Assembly (NCBI GenBank): GCA_002862085.1
Contig: PKCK01000024.1
Span: 1-54,139 of the forward strand
Origin: Planctomycetota bacterium
Lineage (GTDB): Bacteria; Planctomycetota; UBA1135; GCA-002686595
DNA length: 54,139 bases
Reading direction: 5' to 3'
The notes beneath the pieces are model-generated. The model ran no database searches and was not told where the DNA came from. It was given only the letters and a program-made list of their open reading frames with translations. The number at the start of each line of letters is the position of its first letter. Positions within the stretch are counted from its first letter, which is position 1. The position numbers and the translations under genes are program-made. This document shows positions 15,701 to 22,226 of the stretch, in pieces.

Positions 15701-16494
15701 ACGGCCGGATCGTTCGTGTCGAACATGTCCCGGCGGCGTTCGTAGGTCGCGAACACGATCGTATCCGGGTCGGCCGGGTGCATCTTGACCTCGATCACGC
15801 CGGTGTCCTCGTCGACGAAGTGGAGATGCTCCCAGGACCGGCCGCCGTCGGTCGTCTTGTAGAGACCGCGCTCGTCGTTGGGGCCCCAGAGGCGCCCGAG
15901 AGCGCCGACGTAGGCGGTGTCGGGATCCTCGGGGTGGACCACGATCGTGCTGATCTGGAAGGTCCGCTCGAGGCCCGCGTGCCCCCAGGTCGCGCCGCCA
16001 TCGCGAGAGACGTAGACGCCGTCACCCCACGAGCAGGAGTTCCGCGGATTGGCCTCGCCGGTGCCAGCCCAGATCACGCGCGGGTCGGACGGTGCGACGG
16101 CGATCGCTCCGACGGACGACACGCGCTGGTCCTGGAACTGGTGCTCGTACGTGATCCCTCCGTTGACCGTGTGAACGATCCCGCCGGTCGCCGTGGCGAC
16201 CCAGTACTCGTTCTGGTCGAGAGGATTGACCGCGATGTCGGTGCACCGGCCGCCCATGTTGGCGGGACCGACCGAACGCCACGTGTGGGCGCTCGCCCAC
16301 TCCTCCGGGAGCGTCCCCTCGACGTCGACCGGCGGCCGCGCAGGGAGCGGGTCCAGCGCGGGTTCGTCGGCGGCCGTTCCAGCGGGCACGGGATCGTTCG
16401 ACTCCTGTGGCGCCGCAGCGGCGGCGCCGGTGAGGAGGGGAAGGGCGAAGAGCGCAGGGGCGGCGGCAAAGCGCCGGCGGATGGGAGTCCTCAT
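12790..16494 (-). CDS. secreted BNR/sortilin-like beta-propeller protein with inserted PDZ and beta-barrel domains
   Basis: 1234 residues from ATG 16494, which begins a signal peptide (MRTPIRRR, then a hydrophobic stretch ending near AAAAAP). Many BNR/Asp-box repeats (SxDGGxTW forms such as SRDGGATWGHAG, TTDGGRSWEHL, SIDRGASWTRF) and WVATATGGI/VYGGLQDNGSWGG place it with VPS10/sortilin-like glycosyl-hydrolase-type propellers of unknown activity. A PDZ-like domain (about residues 325-415, GARVGSVTEDSPGAKAGLEAG) interrupts the propeller. A second insert (about 766-881) resembles a small lipocalin-like barrel. Then comes a Glu/Ala-rich stretch ending in seven Lys (about 881-933). Propeller repeats then resume, with a C-terminal beta domain. 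It shares a 209-base divergent promoter region with the lipoprotein gene on the other strand. Confidence 0.9.
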   Translation of the reverse strand: MRTPIRRRFAAAPALFALPLLTGAAAAAPQESNDPVPAGTAADEPALDPLPARPPVDVEGTLPEEWASAHTWRSVGPANMGGRCTDIAVNPLDQNEYWVATATGGIVHTVNGGITYEHQFQDQRVSSVGAIAVAPSDPRVIWAGTGEANPRNSCSWGDGVYVSRDGGATWGHAGLERTFQISTIVVHPEDPDTAYVGALGRLWGPNDERGLYKTTDGGRSWEHLHFVDEDTGVIEVKMHPADPDTIVFATYERRRDMFDTNDPAVKWGDGSALWRTTDGGATIEKITEGLPTVNLGRIGVSWSGSNPDNVFAVVETEWITQEPENAAWFGISFESSEVGARVGSVTEDSPGAKAGLEAGDLVLRIADTAIIDQAKLRRVLRDYFAGDVAALEVVRDGELVNLEITFDRRPQEEEERLDVHGRRRDGPFGIGLGGQRSNAQGEQGPEGFQYGGIFKSTDRGATWTRINSLNPRPMYYSEIRVDPSDESYIYVLGTRLHRSSDGGETFTSDGHDGSVHVDHHALWVDPADGRHIILGNDGGIYVTRDRMSHWDHHNKLALGQFYNVTVGPRAFYNVYGGLQDNGSWGGPSRTAGGAATNEAWFRVGGGDGFRCIVDPTNPELVYYESQNGGMGRRDFSTGEGGYLRPRSGRGEKSYRFNWNTPFILSAFNPSIYYSAGNRVFHSVEKGSRQRPISPEITATDRGAAVALVESPLDRDVLYVGTDDGALWMTEDGGDEWIDLMALNGKPAFEVGEEDAESGDESATEGAQRVALISPSLDVTLAGDWRCKAEGEGIESDDDGVFTITLAVDEAGKVTGSLASDIGDGPLKRVRWKESTGDLSFRFEGESLTLDFTSKVVLADGTISGRIEAAGGAFRFDWAGARTDAGDPKEDAAEEAAEEAVEEAAEEATAAEPEAEPDEPAATKKKKKKKLLKDTIDQLLPGRRYVSDLKASRFSKKRVYATFDGHRSDDTMPHVFVSEDLGQTWTSLRSNLPDEAGSVRAILEDARNEDVLYLGTEHGVYASIDRGASWTRFNSNLPTVPVHDLAQHDLMGELVAGTHGRSVWICDISAMSQMSKDAMDADATLFRPTDVHLRARGKSRGRAGNHGFAATNPYEGATIFYALTRRAREMSLEVIDGTGAIVATLEAPTNKGLHQVQWNLRASGNRDAEGRRRRARRVGPGLYTVRMSVGGEVQTQTFEVHNDPEQQTTEWIAFEDAEEELQAIFDAHAEEADGM

Positions 16495-16703
16495 ATTGGC
16501 GATGGGTGCACGGGAGATTTCTGCATCGACGATACCGGCCCGGAGCACGAGGGCTGGTTCGGGTTCTGTCGTCTGATCGCCCCTGCGGGCTTCCCAAGGC
16601 GTCCCCGGGTCCCCGGTGCGGCCCTCCGTCGCCCCGGGGTTCGTGCCCACGGATCCGGTCCGGCCGCGTACCCTCTTCGCCCCCGATCGGGGACCCCGCT
16701 CCG

Positions 16704-18494
16704 ATGCTCCGACGCGCACCGACTCCTGAACCCGCGGCGACCCTCGCCGCCTGCCTCGCGCTGCTCACGTGCGGCTGTCTGTCCCCGTCCTCAGCCGGCG
16801 GGGAGCCTCTTTCCCAGGCGGTCGAGGAGGCTCGAGGAGTCGACTCCAGCGTCGGCAGAGACGACGTGGCGAAGAGTTCGCTCCGGTCGGAGGCGCCCAC
16901 CGCGGCGCAAGAGGTCTCCGTCGACGCGCAGCCGTCGGTCGAGGACGGCTCCGAGGTGGAGTCACCGGTCGCACCGGATCCAGCGCAAGACGAGACGGCA
17001 GCAGCGCGGGTCGCCCCGACCCTCGATGCGGCCGGCGCGGGCGTCGATCCGGCCGCAGGCGCCGGCGAATCCGTGCTCGCCCAGGGAGCGTCCGCTGGCC
17101 CGAACGAACAATCCGGGGGTGCCGGCGAGCTGGCCACGGAGGACAACTTCGACTCCCGAGCGGTGGACGCCGCGGCGCCTGGCGGCGCGGCCGCTCCGGA
17201 AACGGAAGGCGTGTCCGCGGCCGAGATCGAGGAAGTGGTCGAGGTCGCCGCCGCGCCGGCGTCGTCCGGACCGGGCCCCGAGCCGGCGAGCGTGCAGACC
17301 AGCGACGGGCTCGAGATGCGCTACACCGTGCGCGCGCCGCTCACGCGCGGCCGCAGTCTGGAGCCGGCCGTCGTCTTCGTCCACGGCTGGTGCGGGGAAG
17401 GCGGGCAGTGGGACGAAGCAGCGGCGTCGCTCCCGGGTGCGCGCGTCATCGTCGTGGACCTCATCGGGCATGGAGCGAATCGCGATCAAGCGCGCAAGGA
17501 GTGGAGCGTGCCGCGCTTCGGCGATGACATCACGCGCGTGCTCGAGGCCGAGGATCTCGGCCGAGCCGTCCTCGTCGGCCACGGGATGGGAGGCCAGATC
17601 TGCCTCGAGGTGGCTCTCCGGGCGCCAGAGCGCGTGGCGGCGATCGTGGGAGTCGACTGCCTCCAGCGGCTGGCTGGCGATCCGAACCCCGGTCGGCTCC
17701 AGCAGTACGTGGAGACCTTCCGTCGGGACTACGAGGGCCAGATGCGTCAGTTCGTGACCGCGGCGCTCGGCGACGCGGCTTCGCCCGAACTCGCCGATCG
17801 CATCGTCGGCGAGGCACTCGCCGCGCCGCGCGAGATGGCGCTCGCGTTGATGGAGCACTTCGGCGTCCACGATCCGCGCAGGGCTGCGCCGCGCATCGAG
17901 TGCGGCGTGGTGTGTATCAACTCCGCGACCCTCGCCACCGACGTGCAGGGCAACCGCGCTCTGCTCTCCAGCTTCGACGTCGAGATCCTGGACGGAGTCG
18001 GTCACTGGATTCACCTCGAAGCGCCCGAGCGCTTCGCCGAGACGCTTCGCGGGCTTCTCCGCGAGGTCGCGCCGGCGCCCGCGACCTCGCGTCTGCTCCA
18101 GTCCCTCAGCCCCGTGCTCGTCGCCGAGGACCCGGCGAGCCTCGTCGACTTCTACACCGAGCGGCTCTCGTTCCGCATCGTGGAGCGGACCCCCCAGGAT
18201 CTCGCCGAGCCGGCCGCCCTGATCGTTCTCGAGCGGGACGGTGCGCGGGTCGTCGTCCAGTCCCTCGCTTCTCTGAGAGCCGAGGTCACCGGGTCGGAGG
18301 TGGCTCCCCGCGCTGGCGCGCTCTTTCTCGGTGTGGAGTCGCTCGACGCCGAGCTCGCGGCTCTGGGCGATGGTGTCCCCCTCGTCGGACCCGAGCGAGA
18401 GCTCCTGACCGGCGGACGTCAGGCCGTGATCGCGGATCCCGCGGGCAACCTCGTGGTGCTCCAACAGGTCGACGCAGCCCCCTCGGACGGCTGA
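16704..18494 (+). CDS. lipoprotein with alpha/beta-hydrolase fold lacking the nucleophile Ser, fused to a VOC domain
   Basis: 596 residues from ATG 16704. The N-terminus is a lipoprotein signal (LALLTCGC; Cys23 or Cys25). Residues about 30-200 are an acidic Ala/Glu/Pro-rich linker. Residues about 205-460 are an alpha/beta-hydrolase: VVFVHGWCGEGGQW (oxyanion), VDLIGHG, and GHGMGG at 292-297 where active enzymes read GHSMGG, so the nucleophile is Gly294. The His of GHWIHLEAPERF (about 434) remains. Residues about 465-592 are a glyoxalase/VOC domain (VLVAEDPASLVDFYTERLSF, then VIADPAGNLVVLQQ). It is probably anchored in the periplasm or outer membrane. A binding or sensing role is more likely than ester hydrolysis. 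I know of no standard family with this architecture. Confidence 0.85.
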   Translation: MLRRAPTPEPAATLAACLALLTCGCLSPSSAGGEPLSQAVEEARGVDSSVGRDDVAKSSLRSEAPTAAQEVSVDAQPSVEDGSEVESPVAPDPAQDETAAARVAPTLDAAGAGVDPAAGAGESVLAQGASAGPNEQSGGAGELATEDNFDSRAVDAAAPGGAAAPETEGVSAAEIEEVVEVAAAPASSGPGPEPASVQTSDGLEMRYTVRAPLTRGRSLEPAVVFVHGWCGEGGQWDEAAASLPGARVIVVDLIGHGANRDQARKEWSVPRFGDDITRVLEAEDLGRAVLVGHGMGGQICLEVALRAPERVAAIVGVDCLQRLAGDPNPGRLQQYVETFRRDYEGQMRQFVTAALGDAASPELADRIVGEALAAPREMALALMEHFGVHDPRRAAPRIECGVVCINSATLATDVQGNRALLSSFDVEILDGVGHWIHLEAPERFAETLRGLLREVAPAPATSRLLQSLSPVLVAEDPASLVDFYTERLSFRIVERTPQDLAEPAALIVLERDGARVVVQSLASLRAEVTGSEVAPRAGALFLGVESLDAELAALGDGVPLVGPERELLTGGRQAVIADPAGNLVVLQQVDAAPSDG

Positions 18495-18512
18495 TCGAGC
18501 GCGAGGCCCGAC

Positions 18513-19682
18513 TCAGTCGAGGATCGGAAGGCTCGAGAAGGCCTTCACGGCGAGCCGCTGGGCGAGGCGCCCTGCGGTCTCCCGGATCGCGGCAGCGGAC
18601 GCCGAGTCCTCGCCTCGCGCGCTCACGATCGGTTCACCGCCGTCGCCTCCCGCGCGGACGCCGGGGTCGATCGGGACCTTGCCGATGAGCGGGAATCCGT
18701 GCTTCTGCGCGAGAGCCTCTGCTCCTCCGGAGCCGAAGACGTCGAACACGGCGCTGAAGCGGCCACCCGCCTGGAGCGGAAGCTCGTGCGTCTCCGAGCC
18801 GAGGTCGAGTGAGACCATCGAGCCCGCCTCGCCGCCCTCGACCCGCCCCTCGAGGGCGAGGCCGGACATGTTCTCGACGATGCCGAGGATCGGGACGTCG
18901 ACCTGGTGGAACATCGAGATGGCCTTGGTCACGTCGAACGCCGACACGGCCTGGGGCGTGGTGACGAGGACGGCGCCCGAGAGGGGCACCTCCTGGGCGA
19001 GGGAGAGCTGCGCGTCGCCGGTGCCCGGGGGCATGTCGACGAGCAGGTAGTCGAGCTCTCCCCACTGGACGTCCGTGAGCATCTGGCGGATGAAGCTGTG
19101 GACCATGGGACCGCGCCAGATCACGGGCTGCTCGTCGGGGACGAGGTAGCCGATGGACATGGTCTTGACGCCGCGCCGTTCCTTGGGGACGAGCACTGTC
19201 TTGCCATCCACCTGGACCTGATCGGGCGCTCCGGAGAGGCCCATCATCATCGGCACGTCGGGCCCGTGGACGTCGCAGTCGAGGAGGCCGACCTTCGCCC
19301 CGGTCTGCGCGAGCGCGCAGGCGAGGTTCACCGTCATGGTGCTCTTGCCCACGCCGCCCTTGCCCGAGCTGATCGCCACGATGTGCTTGACGTCCTTCGC
19401 GGCTTCCCGGGCCGGGCCGTCCTGGCCCTTCACCACGGCGGTCATCTCGATCTGAACGGAGGTGATCCCGGGGACGGCGGCGACGAGGGCGTGGGCCTGA
19501 TCGCGCAGCTGGTCCTTCACCGGGCACGCAGGCGTCGTGAGATTGATGACGACGTCCGCGACGCCGTCTTCGGAGACGTTGCAGCGGGTGATGAAGCCGA
19601 GGGAGACGATGTCCTGGCCGAGATCGGGATCGATGACACCCTTGAGGGCTTCGAGGACGGCGTCGGTGGTGGGGGCGCTCAC
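18513..19682 (-). CDS. Mrp/NBP35/ApbC-family P-loop ATPase (Fe-S carrier-like) without the CPxC motif
   Basis: 389 residues from GTG 19682. Residues 5-90 are a DUF59/MIP18 domain with PACPVKD (Cys53). Residues 100-389 are a deviant-Walker-A ATPase: GKGGVGKST at 107-115, LLDCDVHGPDVPMMMGL and DMPPGTGDAQLSLAQ. Mrp/ApbC proteins bind and transfer [4Fe-4S] clusters at the dimer interface through a CPxC motif shortly after VENMS. Here VENMSG (269-274) is followed by a longer loop and no Cys occurs between 274 and the FGSGG at 316-320. It may have lost cluster carriage or use other residues. Cytoplasmic. It diverges from the secretin-N gene and converges on the lipoprotein gene 18 bases away. Confidence 0.93.
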   Translation of the reverse strand: MSAPTTDAVLEALKGVIDPDLGQDIVSLGFITRCNVSEDGVADVVINLTTPACPVKDQLRDQAHALVAAVPGITSVQIEMTAVVKGQDGPAREAAKDVKHIVAISSGKGGVGKSTMTVNLACALAQTGAKVGLLDCDVHGPDVPMMMGLSGAPDQVQVDGKTVLVPKERRGVKTMSIGYLVPDEQPVIWRGPMVHSFIRQMLTDVQWGELDYLLVDMPPGTGDAQLSLAQEVPLSGAVLVTTPQAVSAFDVTKAISMFHQVDVPILGIVENMSGLALEGRVEGGEAGSMVSLDLGSETHELPLQAGGRFSAVFDVFGSGGAEALAQKHGFPLIGKVPIDPGVRAGGDGGEPIVSARGEDSASAAAIRETAGRLAQRLAVKAFSSLPILD

Positions 19683-19908
19683 TGTGCTGGGCGGCCTGGG
19701 AGGGCCGGATCGGGGAGATCGGGGCCAACCAGAGTAGGCCGGGCGCCCGAGTTCTCAAGCGGGTGCAGCTGGCATGCGCAGGCGGAGGGCGAATTCCCCT
19801 GGAAGCGGCTCCATCCAGCGGATCGCGCCCTGGCGGGAAGGATCTCACCCGCGCCGCGTCGAAGCGGACCCGTCCAAACCACAACGGTCCAAGAGACCGC
19901 CAGGAACC

Positions 19909-20832
19909 ATGATCGACGCCACACTCTCCGCAGCCCTCCTCGCCTCGGCTCTCCTGCCGGCGTCGACGGCCCGCGCCACCAGTGACCTGGACTCGCTGTT
20001 CCCGCCGGCCACGAAGGCGATGGTCGTGAGCAGCGGCCAGGACAAGAAGTTCAGCTACTACGATCTCGTCCGGCAGTACGCAGAGGCGACGAACCAGGAC
20101 GTCACGATGACGGAGTTCACCGAGGATCTTCTCCGAGCTCGGTCCGTCGGGATCTCGAGGTCCCTCGTGCCGGCGGAGCAGGTTCAGCACACCTTCGAGA
20201 CGCTCCTCGTCAACGCGGGATTCGTGCTGTCTCCGCCCCGGATCCCGGAATTGCCCATCGTGCGTGTCTGGAGCAGCGAGGGAGCGGAGGCCAGTCTGCT
20301 GCGAGGGGACTCCACCTTCCTGGAGGCCGACGAGGTCGGCATGGCCGGCAAGCATCCTGCGGTGCTCTTCACCGTCACGATCGATCTGTCGCACACGGAC
20401 ACCCGCCAGCTCTCGAACTCGATCCGGACGCTCACCGTCGATCCGAACACCCAGCAGGTGCTCCCTGCCGGATCCTCGGGTTCGATGGTGCTCGTCGGCC
20501 TCGGTGAGCGGATCGCTGGGCTCGCGAAGGCCCTGAAGAGCGTCGACGAGGCTGCCGGACGCGAGCGACTCGCTCTCGAGCGTCAGGCGCAGGTCATCTC
20601 GCTCGACCACGCGAAGGCGGAGGAACTCGCCAGGATCTGCGCGCTCGTCTTCGCGGCACCGGTCGACGGTGTGCCGGAGCCCCATCTCGTCGACGGGCCG
20701 CTCACGAAGTCCCTCCTGATCATCCCTGACGCTCGAACGAACTCCATCGTCGTTCGCGGGACCGCAGCGGAGCTCGAACGCGTGGCGCGCCTCGTCGCCG
20801 AGCTCGACAAGGAGAGCGCTGAGGGCAACTGA
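19909..20832 (+). CDS. exported secretin N-domain-like protein without a pore domain
   Basis: 307 residues from ATG 19909, where a signal peptide begins (SAALLASALLPASTARA); further upstream codons are Arg-rich. The body has two GspD-like N domains. The first includes FSYYDLVRQYAEATNQDVTM. The last, near residues 225-300, shows VISLDHAKAEELARICALVF then DARTNSIVVRGTAAELERVARLVAELD, the NolW/secretin-N pattern of type II secretion and type IV pilus secretins. The beta-barrel secretin domain is missing, since the gene ends after the N domain, and no other secretion gene is nearby. It may be a standalone periplasmic adaptor. A 17-bp inverted repeat follows 53 bases after the stop. Confidence 0.8.
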   Translation: MIDATLSAALLASALLPASTARATSDLDSLFPPATKAMVVSSGQDKKFSYYDLVRQYAEATNQDVTMTEFTEDLLRARSVGISRSLVPAEQVQHTFETLLVNAGFVLSPPRIPELPIVRVWSSEGAEASLLRGDSTFLEADEVGMAGKHPAVLFTVTIDLSHTDTRQLSNSIRTLTVDPNTQQVLPAGSSGSMVLVGLGERIAGLAKALKSVDEAAGRERLALERQAQVISLDHAKAEELARICALVFAAPVDGVPEPHLVDGPLTKSLLIIPDARTNSIVVRGTAAELERVARLVAELDKESAEGN

Positions 20833-20885
20833 CCCGACCTCGCGGGCACCGGCTGTTTCGCCTCGATCCTGGATCGATGCAGCAC

Positions 20886-20925
20886 GCGCGGCGCTCCGTC
20901 CCGGCCCCGGGACGGAGCGCCGCGC
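20886..20925 (+). terminator. strong hairpin after the secretin-N gene
   Basis: A perfect 17-bp inverted repeat (20886-20902 with 20909-20925) with a 6-base loop GGCCCC. It is followed by CTTCA, not a T-run, so it is an L-shaped or Rho-assisted terminator at best. It lies between two plus-strand exported-protein genes. Confidence 0.55.
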
Positions 20926-21015
20926 CTTCAGTTGCAGGGTGATGCCGTGGCCCCCTAACCTCGGTCGGGGGCGCGACCGCGCCCGGGATCGAGTCCACAC
21001 ATCTCCTCCGTGCCG

Positions 21016-22206
21016 ATGCTCCTCAAGCGCGCCCTCTTCTCCAGCCTCGCTCTGGCGTGCCTCTCGCTCGTCGGTCTGAGGAGCCCCCAGCCGCAGACGG
21101 CGACCGGCGCCCGCGGGGTGTTCGTCCGCCTCGCGGGTGAAGCGGAGGCGACCTTCGTTCCCTGGACCGGCGAGGCGGAGGTCCAGGCCCAGCTCGATCG
21201 GCTGAGCGAGGCTGGCGGAGGAGACCTCGTCTTCGCCGCGGGCGACTACGAACTGCAGACGGGTTTCCGCGTCACGCGCGCCAGGGACCTGCGCATCGCG
21301 GGTTCCGGCGCTGGCACGACGCGGCTGCATTTCGCGCCCGAGCCGACGGTCCGCCCGACGCTGATCGAGGACGCCCAGATCTGGAGCCGGACCCTTCGCG
21401 TCGCCGGCGCCGGCTCGATGCGTGAGGGGCGGGGCTACCAGCTCTACCGGGCGGACCTGAAGGGGGACCGCATCCTCGAGTTCGTCGTGGATCGGATCGA
21501 GGGAGACACCCTGACGCTCCGCGCGCCGATCCACTTCATGGGCCACGTGAAGGAGATCCCCGCCGGCTCGGTCGTGATCGACGAGATCAATGCGTTCGTC
21601 CTGCGAGCCTCCGAGCGGGTGACCATCGAAGGCTTCGAGATCGACGGGGAGGACCGCGGCGACGTCCATGGGCACACGACGTACTGCGGCATCTACGCGC
21701 TCGGTGTGCATCGGCCGCGCGCGCTCCCCGAATCGGCGGGGCTCACCGTCCGCGGGTGCCACATCCATGGTCTCAAGGGTCGCGGCGTATGCGTGTACTC
21801 CATGAAGGACGTCCTCGTGGAGAGCAATCACATCCACGGGATCGACGCTCAGGCGATCGAGATCGACCATTTCGCGCAGGGTGTCGCGCGCTCCAACACG
21901 ATCGAGGACGCCGCCGTGGGGATCGCGCTCAACGACGCCTACTCATCGATCGTCGAGATGAACACTCTGCGCGCCTGCGGCCTCGGGGTGGGCTTCGTCA
22001 AGCACTTCGACGACGCCGAGTTCAACGTGGACAACTCCGTCCGCGCCAATCTGATGATCGCCTGCCGCCGTGGCGTGAACGTCCAGAAGGGCGTGGCTGG
22101 CAACCGGATCGTCGGCAACCGATTCGCGGAGATGGACGAGAAGCTGTGGGTTCGCCAGGAAGGCGGGAACGAGGCCGCTGACAACGCGCTCGCCAGCGTC
22201 CGCTGA
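21016..22206 (+). CDS. exported right-handed parallel beta-helix protein
   Basis: 396 residues from ATG 21016; GTG 21010 is an alternative start two codons earlier. It has a signal peptide (LLKRALFSSLALACLSLVGL). The body begins with GDLVFAAGDYELQTGFRVTRARDLRIAGSG, an entry typical of pectate-lyase-like beta-helices, and then has regular coils such as VTIEGFEIDGEDRG, LTVRGCHIHGLKGRG, VLVESNHIHGIDAQ and NTIEDAAVGIALND. Such proteins bind or cleave polysaccharides. No catalytic set could be assigned with certainty. It converges with the CotH/beta-helix gene 20 bases away, which carries a similar helix domain. Confidence 0.88.
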   Translation: MLLKRALFSSLALACLSLVGLRSPQPQTATGARGVFVRLAGEAEATFVPWTGEAEVQAQLDRLSEAGGGDLVFAAGDYELQTGFRVTRARDLRIAGSGAGTTRLHFAPEPTVRPTLIEDAQIWSRTLRVAGAGSMREGRGYQLYRADLKGDRILEFVVDRIEGDTLTLRAPIHFMGHVKEIPAGSVVIDEINAFVLRASERVTIEGFEIDGEDRGDVHGHTTYCGIYALGVHRPRALPESAGLTVRGCHIHGLKGRGVCVYSMKDVLVESNHIHGIDAQAIEIDHFAQGVARSNTIEDAAVGIALNDAYSSIVEMNTLRACGLGVGFVKHFDDAEFNVDNSVRANLMIACRRGVNVQKGVAGNRIVGNRFAEMDEKLWVRQEGGNEAADNALASVR

Positions 22207-22226
22207 CCCCCTGGCTCACGAGGCCG

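Noticed and set aside
12376..17757. Plus-strand long frames opposite the propeller gene
   Set aside because: The minus-strand frame carries a signal peptide and BNR repeats. The plus frames show only antisense composition.
18634..21870. Long antisense frame of about 1078 codons on the minus strand
   Set aside because: It runs across three genes with clear families on either strand, and its product is Arg/Gly/Pro-rich without domains. It is a shadow produced by high third-position G+C.
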